A stretch of 64,000 nucleotides of DNA from Brachionus manjavacas (Eukaryota; Rotifera; Eurotatoria; Ploima; Brachionidae). How positions within the stretch are numbered: position 1 is the first letter of the stretch; the number at the start of each line of letters is the position of its first letter. Shown one piece after another: positions 12,301-22,016 of this stretch. The notes beneath the pieces are model-generated. The model was not told where the DNA came from, made no database searches, and was given only the letters and a program-made list of their open reading frames with translations. The stretch is from positions 186,001-250,000 of the forward strand of contig JAHQIY010000003.1 of the NCBI GenBank assembly GCA_019054805.1. Reading direction: 5' to 3'. The translations under genes were made by a program, and so were the position numbers.

Positions 12301-13866
12301 TCTATCTAATTATTGATTAAACTAAGAATGTTTAATAAGGTTTAGTCATTTATTAATAAAAAATTGATTAAAAATACCCTTTTCTTTAAATCAAAAACTA
12401 AAAATTTGATTTGAAATTTACATTTGATCATTTGACAATTTCAATTTGTCTAGATTACCTTTCTTTCTTAAACCCTCAAACTAAGGTTTTGTAAGGTTCA
12501 GTGCAAAAGAACAAAACAAAGTATAAAAAAAATTAAATAGCTTTTTTTCAAAAAGTTTAAAATAAATTCTGTGAATGCAGCATGGTGCAGCATTCAAAGT
12601 TGCATCAACCCTCAATGTCTGCTAATAATGTGCAAAATCTCTGCAAAATGCACTACGCACGATTATATTAAAATTTAATTTCTGCTAAAGTCTGAAAATT
12701 TAGCAGACCTAGATATTTGATGCAGCTTTGAAAGTTGCACTATATTGCATTTACAGAACTAAGTTTAAACCTTTAAAAAAAAAGTCATTCAATTTTTTTT
12801 CTGTTCTTTTTTTTTATTTTGTACTGAATTTCACAGAGCCCAAACAAAGAAAAAATAAATTGAATTAAAATTATAAACCTAATTTGTCCGATTTGAGCAT
12901 CAAGTCCTTGACTATTTTGTGCCACAGGAGCAGTGTTTTGGCAGTGGAGTCAAACTTGGGGTCAGCATAGAGCGGCTGTTCGCTCTTCAAGCATCTAATC
13001 GACGGATACAGACTCTCAATGTAGCAAATGTTGTTCAAATCGTCCTGGATCAACAAGTTCAAGTAGCACAATTGATCAATGTAAATTTTGTTCTCGTACA
13101 GCTTTGAATAGTCTAAAATGGAGAACATTGTCTGCTTTATGTCCATGTCCATCACTTGCTTTATGCGCGAATAGTCAAGCTTCAAAGTGATGTCTATCTT
13201 TTGAGCTATTTCGCTTCTTTTCTTCTCGATGCGTTCGTCCAGCTCTTGCATCGACTTGCACCGATCATTGTAGAAATCAAAATAGTCGAACAGCTCCTTC
13301 CAAATTGACGAGGCCTGTTCACTTTTTAGACTGTCATCTAAGCTGGAATATTCTAGGCTAAAATTGGGAGACAAACTGACATTTTGGTATGACCGAGCAC
13401 TTGTTAAAACTGGCTGGTGATTTTTATAAGCTTTTTTGAGTAAACTCTTTAATCGCTGAATGACCTGTTCTCTTTTGAATGGATCGCCTGACAAATAGAT
13501 CTGGTCATCATCGGCCTGAGCCGAGCCACTTGTTTCAGCATTCGCATAGCTCATTACTTCATCATTTGATTCTCAATTATTTATTTTTTAAACAAAGGTA
13601 TGAGTTTAAAATAAATAATTTAAAATTTATTATGCAAAGATTAGCTGTAGGTGGTTTTAAGATTGGCACAACTTAAACGCTCCAGTTGCTATAGAAAGCC
13701 ACCTAAAGAACTAGTCTCCACGAGACATCAAAGACTATCAATTTTCGGCATACACATTTTTTCTTTAAATTAAAAGCAAAAAAAATTTTTAAATTAATTA
13801 TTATAATTATAAAAAAAAATTGAAAGAAAAACTTAAAATACCTGACTTGCGACTCTCCTCTTCCAT
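42..13866 (-). CDS. MAP3K4: MAP3K4/MEKK4-like kinase, copy A (spliced gene)
   Basis: Spliced model with exons 13842-13866, 12879-13571, 7472-9667, 2767-4026 and 42-367. The joined frame is open for 4500 nt (1499 aa), and all junctions are GT-AG in phase 1. The family (human MAP3K4, fly Mekk1) phosphorylates MAP2Ks upstream of p38 and JNK in the cytoplasm, and its long N-terminal part restrains the C-terminal kinase. Identification rests on the kinase domain (P-loop GEGSFG near residue 1223, Lys in ALK near 1245, HRD near 1338, DFG near 1365, APE in the last exon) and on the family-specific block before it (SKTDRGKGRTTRPWA). It forms an inverted pair with copy B and is about 150 aa shorter because it lacks the acidic N-terminus. 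The first mini-exon is a prediction. All catalytic residues are present, so it could be active. Confidence 0.9.
368..2766 (-). other. Copy A intron 3
   Basis: AT-rich intron between exons 3 and 4 of copy A. It differs from the copy B intron 3 apart from the first ~50 bases after the donor, which are identical. It holds a decayed LINE (1560-2520). The rest, 368-1560, shows no gene. Confidence 0.8.
1560..2520 (+). mobile_element. Decayed non-LTR retrotransposon (LINE) fragment
   Basis: Antisense to the host gene. In order it shows the linker typical of LINE ORF2 (LPPNIVNLIKERRKERR near 1660-1720), a reverse-transcriptase core reduced to SLLFANDLVTF near 1865-1900, the WLIKWKMKIS block, FKFLGIKFDSKLNF near 2090-2130, and a C-terminal IQNTAARSILK near 2250. 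The catalytic box reads FAND where active enzymes have [FY]ADD, several stops and frameshifts are present, and the upstream RT motifs are deleted. The 3' part (about 2440-2500) resembles a LINE 3' end also seen at 12780-12845. Confidence 0.75.
2767..4026 (-). CDS. MAP3K4: Kinase copy A, exon 3 (pre-kinase block and N-lobe to DFG)
   Basis: A 1260-nt exon beginning after CAAG with GSITLVKEKASFHPSID and ending ACTTATG before GTAAAT. It carries the family block FSIQWCDYIVSKTDRGKGR, a variable serine-rich linker, and most of the kinase: GEGSFGKV, the ATP-binding Lys in MALKII, the HRDIKGAN catalytic loop and the GDFG metal-binding motif. Positions 2713-3301, including about 50 bases of the following intron, are identical base for base to copy B, and 3636-3733 is a second identical patch. 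The surrounding exon sequence differs at many sites. Confidence 0.92.
5400..5720 (+). mobile_element. LINE C-terminal fragment
   Basis: A short run encodes RFIEYPTPLCN at its end. The other LINE remnant encodes RFIEYPTSLCN near 2360-2395, so both derive from the same family of ORF2 C-termini. The upstream part is frameshifted. The minus-strand ORF over it is a shadow. Confidence 0.45.
6440..6500 (-). mobile_element. LINE 3' end with AAAT-repeat tail
   Basis: On the minus strand it reads GGAGGTTAATT followed by AAATAAATAAATAA. The same motif and tail close the LINE at 11607-11644. Only the 3' terminus remains. Confidence 0.5.
6572..6769 (+). pseudogene. C-terminal remnant of a Tc1/mariner-type DDE transposase
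   Basis: A 65-codon ORF containing ELNPKEGLWCYLKQHIR, the hallmark of the third catalytic motif region (the Glu of the DDE/DDD triad lies in the NPxEGLW motif) of Tc1/mariner-IS630 type transposases, followed by a helical tail ending SFQKSLLDDF. Everything upstream, including the first two catalytic Asp residues and the DNA-binding domain, is missing. It lies in copy A intron 2, antisense to the gene. Confidence 0.7.
7472..9667 (-). CDS. MAP3K4: Kinase copy A, exon 2 (central helical region)
   Basis: A 2196-nt open exon (732 codons) that starts after CAG with GRYLGFAVRP and ends TTACAAG before GTAAGA. It encodes the central part of the family, with the conserved stretches GLPSYRPLFIYLNNVILE, LRECIEQAILVRQ, ISIYLDFITNWVQDL and LVNFTNKELLN. 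In the human protein the matching region lies between the N-terminal GADD45-binding part and the kinase. It is diverged from copy B (about two thirds identical by eye, with indels in the serine/acidic linkers), unlike the near-identical patches in exons 1 and 3. Long ORFs on the other strand here are shadows. Confidence 0.88.
10336..12164. mobile_element. Inverted-repeat element, TTAA-type (piggyBac-like), interrupted by a LINE
   Basis: The left end reads CACTAGAAGCACCAA followed by CGAGTCAAAATGACTC, and the right end is its reverse complement apart from two extra bases and a terminal base. The right flank is TTAA and the left flank TAAA, consistent with a decayed TTAA target duplication as in piggyBac-type elements. 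A further copy of the left end lies inside at 11765-11797. There is no transposase ORF, so it would be a non-autonomous element. The interior is occupied by the LINE at 10407-11644. Confidence 0.6.
10407..11644 (+). mobile_element. 5'-truncated LINE insertion with reverse transcriptase
   Basis: Bounded by a perfect 13-bp direct repeat AAGTCAATTTTTG (10394-10406 and 11645-11657), which marks the insertion. The ORF runs through it from the flanking element, so the first ~15 codons of the open frame (from 10360) are not LINE. It encodes RT motifs GVKQGAILSSFLFNIFIDDL, the intact catalytic box YADDIILIS, and the downstream thumb (LEYLGFIIDSNLDF). A TAG at 11320-11322 interrupts the frame, which then stays open to about 11442. 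The 3' end is GGAGGTTAATTC followed by an AATA-repeat tail. The endonuclease and start of RT are absent, so it was dead on arrival. Confidence 0.88.
12562..12760. mobile_element. Short MITE with about 60-bp terminal inverted repeats
   Basis: The left arm (TTCTGTGAATGCAGCATGGT onward, about 12567-12628) pairs imperfectly with the right arm (about 12700-12758). The element is flanked by a perfect 9-bp direct repeat AAGTTTAAA at 12553-12561 and 12761-12769. It has no coding capacity. A 9-bp duplication with long inverted repeats suggests a Mutator-like origin. Confidence 0.65.
12879..13571 (-). CDS. MAP3K4: Kinase copy A, first large exon (N-terminal regulatory region)
   Basis: Encodes the conserved block that in human MAP3K4 runs up to the motif before GTVLG: IWKELFDYF, then LYPSIRCLK, then TLLLWHKIVKDLM. 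It is all alpha-helical in character with no membrane segment. The exon ends TTAG and the donor is GTTTAT, a weaker donor than GTAATT in copy B. Positions 12887-13305 match copy B with only two base differences, whereas residues before that are alignable only in patches such as DPFxR. If the mini-exon upstream is not used, the start is the ATG at 13552-13554. Confidence 0.85.
13842..13866 (-). CDS. MAP3K4: Predicted first coding mini-exon of kinase copy A
   Basis: A 25-nt candidate exon: ATG followed by codons for MEEESRKS and one extra base, then a GTATTT donor. Spliced to an AG at 13572-13573 it joins in frame and phase to the next exon, giving an acidic and serine-rich start. The next exon has an in-frame TGA just upstream of its own splice site, so without this exon translation would have to begin at the ATG at 13554. 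This is inferred from splice signals only. A transcript could equally start at 13554. Confidence 0.4.
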
Positions 13867-14873
13867 CGTTTATTTAATTTATGAATAATTATTTTTTTTT
13901 TGAAATTCTGTGAATTCAGTAAATCTTTTTAATTTAAAATCTCTTTTTGAATAAGCATTGTAATTTCTAAAGTTTCATATAATCTAGGCTTGATAAATTT
14001 ATTAAAAAATAAATTTTAATTCATTCATTTTATTTACTACGATAGTTTTAGTCATGTTATTTGGTAAACTTTATTTTTCACAAATTCTAACTTGTTTTAA
14101 TTTAATTGTAATTTTTTATTTTTGTATTTTTGTTGGAATTTTTGTAATTAAGGGGCCATAAACAAATTCCGTAATTAGAAATTCAGAAATTCAGAATGCA
14201 TTAGTAATTTTGATAGCAAAGTTAACAAATTAGAAAAAACAAAAATGGACCAAGTAAATCCGAAAGATATTTAAATTTAAAAAATAGAGGACGAAACGTA
14301 AGAATATGATGGTTAAAAATGTTTTATTTTTGTTTAATTTAAGGTATCAATTAATTAGGTCTACACTTAATTGTAAAGACCATTTTTTTATGGAAATTTT
14401 TGATGGAAATTTGACATCGAAAATCTGAATCAAGAGATTTAATCTAAACAATACCAGAATTTAAGGAGAAAAAACTTTAGGATAAAAAATGGATTTTATG
14501 AAAAGTTCTCATTTAAACATATAAAAATATAATAAAAATTTAAGTAAACTAAATTTAAAATAAAATTGTTCCCTTTTTTAATTTTTAAATTTTTAAAAAG
14601 TATTTAAAATGAAAAAGAATTGGAAAATATTTAATATCTGCAAAAATAAAAATAATCACTAAAAAATTAATTAAATAATGATTTTTAAAACTACTCGAAA
14701 TTTTTTTTTCGATTATTAGCAAAAAATTTTGCAAATAAATGATCAAATTTTTTTTTCAAAAAATATAATTAATAAAATTATTTTGAAAAATAATTTTATG
14801 TTACGATCAAACTGTACTTTTATTTTCTCCCCCCTTCTCTCTCTTTTTTATTTAGTAGCTCACCCTATTAAAC
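13867..14873. other. Upstream of kinase copy A
   Basis: AT-rich sequence between the predicted start of copy A and the first LTR-element signal. It should hold the copy A promoter, but I cannot point to a specific element and see no coding sequence. Confidence 0.5.
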
Positions 14874-14885
14874 TGGTGGCAGCGG
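14874..14885 (+). promoter_or_regulatory. Primer-binding-site-like motif of an LTR retrotransposon
   Basis: TGGTGGCAGCGG. It resembles TGGTAGCAGCG at 57120-57130, which sits between an LTR-like end and a gag ATG. Here it precedes degenerate gag sequence. The LTR itself is not delimited. Confidence 0.4.
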
Positions 14886-15159
14886 TTAAGCTTAGAAAAA
14901 GAAATAAATGTTAGATGAACACGAGTTTTTTTTGTTTCAGCGGTGCTTTTGCATTAAAGTGATTTTTATTACAACATTTGAAGCAATCTGTGTGATGAGA
15001 AAAACTGTAAACCTCTGGACTGGATAGAAAGAAGAGTCAAATTCTGATCTGCAATTCGCCAAAACAAATAAGTTGTTCATGGGGACTCCGTAGAAGGTTT
15101 GCCACGATAATTTTGAAAAGTCAGCAATCAAACAGAACCGGGAAACATTTGGCGAGATT

Positions 15160-16740
15160 ATGCCCAAAAAGGATTCACTGGAAAAAGTCGGGGACGTTCT
15201 TTTCCTATTAAAGGCCGAGGTTTGCACCACAGTTCAGAACCGGTACATCGCAGGAAAAAATGTTTGTTACAGCATATCAAAACACAAAAGGTATCATTTA
15301 ACGAAGATGCAATTGCGTATAAATAGCATGAAACAAACTATTTGAGGGAGTCGTAGCAGCAGCCAACGTTGTATTAACCAGTAAAGGAGATTATGAAATT
15401 TCCTAAAAATAGGAAGCGAGATGCGAAATTGGACTCGCCAATTAACCCTCTTAATAATACCGAACTGTTTGACGTATACAAAGTGTCACAAAATGCTCCT
15501 AAGACAAAAATGGTTTAAAAAACCGATGATTCGACGCCGTCTAAAGAATGGTCTTTTAAGCCGACAATCTTTACACTGAAGCAAGATATTCGAGCTTGCT
15601 GGAATCGATTTAACTTATTCGTTGTAAATAACAGGATAAACGAAGCTGATTTTAGAAATTGTCTTGTAAACTTTTAGACGACGATTGTCTTAGTAGGTTC
15701 AAGTTCAGAGTTTAGAAAGCAACAACTATTATCTGCGAATTTAAAAAACAGGTGGCAAAATTTTTCGACGCTGTTGCCAAATTTTTAATCGGCAACATCT
15801 ATCTGGTGATGATTATCGTGATTTCACGAATAACTTGTTGATTTTGTCACGAAATGCTTTGAATCTGGCGTATGACCTGGTAGTTCAAAAAAATGCAAGA
15901 GTTCAAATTTTAAACGAAAACAAACATTACTCGCTGGACACGGATCGACTTGTTGTTCAAAAAATGGCAAAGTTTTTTCTGTTCTTTCGAAATGAATAAC
16001 AAACCCGTGAATTTTCCGCTCGACGCTCGGAAAGTTAGGACAATAATGGTGAAGCGAATTTGGGATCATTGAAAGACACCTAGTGCAGCCCTAAAACCAT
16101 TGGATGAAAATTTGGAGTCCTTGATTGGAGTCCTTGTTAAATTAATCGGAAAAGTAAGGCGTTCCGTGAAATTGATAGCTTTTGAAAGTGACGTGGAAAT
16201 AATTGTAGTGGATGAACTGATAAACGACTGTCTACCTGGGTTAGACATCGCATTTAGGCTTGTAGACATAAAAGAGTTTCTGTAACGAATCATGTTAGCG
16301 ATGTCAAATTAAAACTCAGGTAAAACTTTAATATGGAACTTTATTAAAGAAAACACGGACCTGAGAATTTCGAACTTAGTAACCCTGAAACTGTGTGAGA
16401 ATCGACAAATATCGAGACTATTATACATACAAGGAAAAAATTGAAGACGAAATCTCCGATATTCCAGGGAATGATTAAATTCGATAAAACAATCATACAA
16501 TTGCGATCATGGCTAGGAATAATGAACAGGAAACTTATAAAACAGCCTCAAGAAGGATCCCTTTCTCGCCAAGTTATGAGGTCAAGAGGCAATTCTGGTC
16601 AAAGAAAGCAATTCCTCAAGGACCTCGACCATTGTATCAATTATGAAAAGAAATTGAAAAATTTGGTTGTGCATCGATTACCGGATACCAAAAAGGATAG
16701 CTCCCCACTACAAAAAATGGAAACATTGATTTGCTGGTGA
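15160..16740 (+). pseudogene. Degenerate gag region of an LTR retrotransposon
   Basis: A series of short frames that together look like one capsid protein. They begin MPKKDSLEKVGDVLF (15160), continue with FKPTIFTLKQDIRACWNRF near 15560-15620 and a run near 15810-15990 (LLILSRNALNLAYDLV), then NKPVNFPLDARKVR near 16000. The pattern F-x-P-x-x-F-x(5)-D-hydrophobic-W-x-x-F, followed by FLDDDC, recurs in the second fragment at 16933-17265, which supports calling both gag. Stops and frameshifts occur at least four times. Which superfamily it belongs to is uncertain. Confidence 0.5.
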
Positions 16741-16932
16741 GCAGAGCGACTTTTTTTGGTGGTCGACATCATTATTTTCTCGAAAACGTTGTAAGAGCAT
16801 TATATTCATGTACGAACGGTGCTTGAACTAATCCGATTTGCATTTTTAAAATTAATTGGGAAAAGTACGATTGATTCGTCTTTTACTGCGTATATTTACG
16901 ATGCCCACACGTAATAATAAAAAACAAATTAA

Positions 16933-17265
16933 TTGCATGATCACGCTATGGGAAGACACATAGATCTATTTGATACTCTTCATCGTTTAGAACATTCTGG
17001 CTTACCTTATTTAAGCTCAATAAATACTGAAATGTACATTAAAGACTCGGTATTCAAACCAGCCCATTTTAATCAAAGAACGGATTTGGAAACCTTGTGG
17101 AAATTGTTCGAATTATATTTTAGTTCTACTAAGGTTTCGTCGGCTAATTTACGCAATACACAACTTGTTTTCCTTGACGATGATTGCATGGCCATGTTTG
17201 ACTATTGCATCACGATAACACCGAGAGCTATGACAGATTTGTTCCAACACATGAAAATAATTTAA
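16933..17265 (+). pseudogene. Second gag-like fragment
   Basis: An ORF of 110 codons with FKPAHFNQRTDLETLWKLF and FLDDDCMAMF. It aligns by pattern with the upstream gag-like fragment and is probably from a related LTR element. Protease, reverse transcriptase and integrase do not follow; instead a dispersed repeat begins at about 17400. Confidence 0.5.
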
Positions 17266-17399
17266 TGATTGAGCATAATTACTTTATTAGACCTGATGTG
17301 AAGGGTTAAAAAAGATATGTGCATGTCACAACCTTAAACGTTGTCATAGCCCTGTCGAGAATGTACGGTACGAGACAATAATTGACACAAAAGATGCAA

Positions 17400-17825
17400 A
17401 AATAATGGGCATTGTGAATTTTGATACAAAAAACAAATAAAAAATATAAAAAATACCAAGGCTCAGCTTCTAGAGTAGCAAAACATGTTCTGTAAATAGT
17501 AGCAACTGATACATCCTTTGTAACACCAATATACTGATTCTGCAAAACTCTGCAATACATCTGCAAGATTCAGAATTTTGTAAATTTTAGTACAAAATCA
17601 GAAACAAAATATAAAATACACCATAGATTTAATTTGGACATGCTAAAAAATATTCTGTAAAATGAAGCAAATGGTACATTCTCTGTACCACCACTTAATG
17701 TAAAAATAATAATCTAAAATTCACAATCTAACAAAGCATTTAAACCAGTGTTTAGGCAACCTAAAAAATAGAATTTTAAACTTTTGTTATGTTTTTAATG
17801 TGTCTTGAAAATATTTTAATATTTC
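17400..17825 (-). repeat. Dispersed ~415-bp repeat, inverted copy
   Basis: Reverse complement of 26745-27155 with scattered substitutions (roughly 10% by eye). It shares the ends TTTTCAAGACACAT and CAAAATTCACAATGCC. The plus-strand copies lie in each of the three tandem units. It might be an LTR or a non-autonomous element, but clean ends and a target duplication are not visible. Confidence 0.7.
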
Positions 17826-18033
17826 AAAAAAAAATTGTAAAAAAATATTTTGAAAATAGCTGCGCACTGTGATAGAAAATTCAAACCAGTATATGTATGC
17901 ATTTTATCAGAGGTTTGCAATGGTTTGGAAAGTACATCGCTTAGGAAGGATCAAGAGTCACAAATTTTGATACAAGCTTTGAATGACACGAAGATTCTCT
18001 TCTTTTTGAATTTGATGAACAATTTCAAATGGA

Positions 18034-18625
18034 CTTACCGTGCTCGCCGAACGATTGCCTATTTTAATGCCGTTCATACACGAGTCCCTATTGAACATAA
18101 CCGAAAAGGACCGAGCCACTAGTCAGCCCGACCAGCAGCCCAAAACATCGCCGGAAAAAATGACCATGCCGCCTCACCCATTCATTGCATTCGGTCTATT
18201 TCTCAAAATACCTGGCTATGCCTCCATAATTCGGACTCAGCTTGTCCATTATGCCATTCAGCTCGCTCAAAGACTTAGTTGACGAAAGCAAACTCAGTGA
18301 AAGTCGTTCCGAATTGACCAATTTTATTCACAAGAACCAAAATTTGGCATTTATTTTGGCCATTTTGTCCGACATGAGCCATCATCCGCATCGGCAAAAA
18401 GAGCCGCATTTTTTCCAAAATTTGGTTTCGGACTCTATGTTCAGCTCAGGTGAAACTCCGGGACTGACTAGCGAGGTAAAGAATAATCTTTACTGGGCAA
18501 AAGTTACTGGATTTGTAACTGGCTCTACTATACAGAAATGGGATGATGAAAAGACGCTGATTTAAGCATAAAATGGACGAAGAGCATGCGGCATGCATTT
18601 TGGAGGTATTTATTGCAAATTTTTT
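18034..18625 (+). pseudogene. BIRC6: BIRC6 (BRUCE/apollon)-like gene fragment, frameshifted
   Basis: BIRC6 is a giant inhibitor-of-apoptosis protein with a C-terminal ubiquitin-conjugating domain. The fragment matches a region upstream of that domain: PHPFIAFGLFLKIPGYAS, then MPFSSLKDL (human LPFHVLRSL), then ILAILSDMSHH (human LVCLSALSHH), then LYWAKVTGFVTGST (human LYWAKGTGFGTGST), then DEEHAACILEVF (human EEEHVTCLLQVL). The order is the same as in the human protein. The frame shifts near 18240, where roughly 30 residues of the family sequence are missing, and again near 18565 after two stops. There are no flanking exons and no UBC domain, so this is a broken, displaced piece. The human comparison is from memory. 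Confidence 0.72.
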
Positions 18626-21600
18626 TTTTTAATTTCATTTTTTTATATAATCTATTAACTAAATACTTAATAATAGCGCACAATTCAAATATCTTGTCTT
18701 TTCTTCTTGTTTTTTAAACCAGATTTAGACAATCATTTTTTTTAATTAGTTTAAAATTAATTATTGATTTCGATTTGGATTTTGTTTAAGAAAAACAAAA
18801 AAACTTGTGGCTTGGATTTCTATGCTCATTAAAAGTTAGAAAAAATTTCAAATTTTTCTTTAAAAATTTAAATCGTGTATTTAATTTTACTTTTAGTATA
18901 GTCCTCACCTCGATTTCGTTGAATCAGAGGATAATTGTGAAATATCATATGAGGTAAGGGATTTCCTAAATAATAAGGTACAAAACAATGTTAACGAGCC
19001 TATCACTTTTTTAGATATTAAAAATGTCTAAAAAAGGTTTATTATAAAATCTGTCTTTATTAATATCTAAATATAATTATTTTATTTATGTTGGGAACCT
19101 ATGACAGCGATCATTGGGTCCAACGTGGATATCAAAAATTGTCATAAAAAAAAGTTAAATTTTTTTATTTATTTTTTAAATAAATGAATTTATTTTTTTT
19201 ATTTAACAATTAAAAAAAAAATTTTTTTATTTAGTTTTGTCAATTTAGCACTTATCGACATTCAAATCAAACTTCAACACCGATGGACTGCTTTTTCAGG
19301 TAGAATAAATTATTAACCTCTAGACCGATATCTGATATTTTTCTTTTGAATTATTTTAAATGTCTTTTGAAAAAAAACAATTTAATATTCAAATTTTTTA
19401 TCAAAAATTTATTTTAGTTTATTTAGAATAAAAAAAAAAATCAGCTTCGTAAAATTACTTATATAATTAAAAAATAGAAAATTTAATTAAAATTTAAAGA
19501 AGTTAGTTAGGTTTCGAGAACAAAATGATCTTTAGAGTTTTAAACCGGACGTAAAAAATCTTTGATTCTTTATTTATTTTAAATTTTTTTTTTGGATGGA
19601 TACTTAATCGGGTTAATGAGTAAAGGGTTTCGATTTTTATCAAACTCTTTAACCGCTTGTTTCACCATAACTTGGTCTATTTTGAGATTACTAACTAAAG
19701 AGCTGATAGGAGGAAGTCTTGTGCTCGAAGTTAACTCGGTTGGTGTCTGTCCTAGGTAAATTTCAAATCGACAAACGAAAAAATTGGTATGATGCAATAG
19801 ACGCAAACAAACAATTTTTTTTTCAACACGAACGGTTATCAAAACAAATGATTTTTTTGATTTTTTTTCAGTAATTGTTGTTGTTAAATTTTTAATTTTT
19901 TGTTTTTTTTTAATTTTTGATTTTTTTAAAATTAAATTTAGTTTGATAAATAAATAATTTTTAAATTAACTCTTTCTATTTATTAAATCAATTGCTTTTT
20001 CGAAGAAAATTTATGAAAAAACATCATAGAAATAAATCGATGCTGTGTCAATTACCACTCAAATATCTGCTTGTCTGCGTAAATACAAAAATTCACTTTT
20101 TAATTTATATTTTTGAATCACTTGTTAATAAAAAAATTTTTTATTTCTATTTACAGTAATAACAAACTGTTTAAAATTTAATTTTTACCACCTCTTTTAT
20201 AAATCGATTTCATTTTTTTGCTTTAGATAAAATACAAAATTACAAAAATTAACATAGATAACACAGCCAAACTCATTAAAAAAGATATCAGAGCGGTGTG
20301 CTGGAAAGCTTTTTATGAATTCAACAAAATTCATGGGGTTGGCGCATTAAACGCTCGAAAATTCAATGAATAAATTAAAATAAATACATTGCATTATTTT
20401 AATTTTATTAATTTTTGATTTAATTAGAAAAAGGTTTGAAATTCGACAAAAGTGATGAAGAAATAGCCAACTTATCGAAAGAAAAAGGCTTGGTTAATTA
20501 TTGGGTGGAATACGATGGTAAAAAAACTTTTAAAATAAGGGAATATGAGAACGCAGTTTCAGATGTCCTGAAATTTAAAAGTCATGAACTTGACTTCTAG
20601 GTAAATTTAAAATTACTTTTTCTTTTGGTAAATTATTAATTATATTTCGTTAAGAGTGAAACTTTGTATTCAGAAAACTGAACGTTAAGTACCGTTTGTG
20701 ATTCCAAAAAAGTATTTTTTGTCTACTAATTTTATTTATCTTTAAAAAGTATTTTTTATCTACTAATTTTATTTATCTTTAAAAAGTATTAAATTATTTT
20801 GAAATAGATTTCAAATGGTATTCCGGATTAGGAACGAATTAAAAACTGTTTCCTTAAATGCAAAAAGCTGATGGAAAATGAGCTTGGCAGTGAGAAGATT
20901 GATGAAATGAACGAATATTGCACCAGGAAGTTTAACATAAAATTAAAAGAATATTTTTAAAATTTTTTAAATTTATAAATTAAGTCAATAATATTGAACT
21001 TCCAGGCTTTCAAATAGATGATTCAATTTATTCAAGAAATATTGTCGGCTATTTTTAATTTATATTTTTGAATCACAATATCAAAACTAAGGGAATTTCA
21101 TGGCAAAGGTGAAAAAAATCAACAACCGTTGAATAATGTCCCGCCAGAAAAAATTTAAAAAGAAACGACATCTGAAATAAAAGAAATGCTTTATAAATTT
21201 TAAATAATAATAAACTTTAAAAGTTTTAAGCATATTCCCGAATAGGTCCAGACGACATTTATTTCGATTTTGATGAAATTTTGGACTTGAGAGTCCGAAA
21301 AAATAAGCGTCAGGCAAAAATTTAGCGGTAAAAAAATCGACGTGATCGATTTCAAACCGAATCATTTAATTTAACTTAAAAAAATTTTAATTTTTTGTTT
21401 TATAATTCTTTTTCAATAGAATTTGGGAGAATTTTTCAATGATAAATCCTGGCTTTCAAAACAAAAGACATGAAAGACCAGCAATAGAATATAGTGCAAT
21501 TGTCCATATTTCTGACATGTAAAGTCAGAATGGCACTTTGAAGGAATTCAAAAAAAGGGGAAAATACAAATTTTAAAAAGAAAAGATTTTATTTTTATTT

Positions 21601-22010
21601 TTATTTATAAAATAAAATATTGATCATGTATCGTCATCTTCTTGAATTTTCTTCTTTCGCTATCTTTTTTAACTTAAATTTTCAATATCCTCAATTTTCA
21701 TTATAAAAGAATTTTTTTTAATCTTGAAAGCTTAAAGCAACCATAAAGGTCTTGATAAAAATAGAAAACATTCCATTAACAACTTAAAATCTAAAAAATA
21801 GGTACTATTTTTAAAAATTTTTAGAAATGAAATTTTAAAATAAAATACTAAATTAAATACATTTTGAATCAACTCTAGAATGATAGCGTTGTGAGCTTTA
21901 AAAAATAGATCAGGCAGACCAGAAGACAAAATAAATGATTTATTTTTTATAATAATTTTTATTACCAATAACTAATAAAAAAAATAAAACATTTAATAAA
22001 TATTTTAAAT
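18626..22010 (+). other. AT-rich spacer with exon-like scraps
   Basis: No intact gene. Small open pieces with splice-like edges occur at 18895-18953 (TTTTAG before and GTAAGG after, with residues LDFVESEDNCEISYE, faintly like the acidic stretch upstream of the BIRC6 UBC domain), 20226-20371, 20430-20517 and 21246-21330. A 40-bp sequence is tandemly duplicated at about 20709-20788. A minus-strand ORF at 19579-19842 is unassigned. Confidence 0.35.
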
Positions 22011-22016
22011 TAATTC

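Larger units (their letters stand above)
9668..12878 (-). other. Copy A intron 1
   Basis: Contains a TTAA-type element split by a LINE (10336-12164), a 199-bp MITE (12562-12760) and LINE 3' ends at about 12480-12545 (+) and 12780-12845 (-). A repeat that begins ACAGTAGTGATTTGATA at 9712 is shared with introns elsewhere. There is no host exon between 9668 and 12878. Confidence 0.75.

Noticed and set aside
15824..16293. Minus-strand ORFs over the gag-like region
   Set aside because: Antisense to plus-strand pieces that share the gag pattern with 16933-17265.
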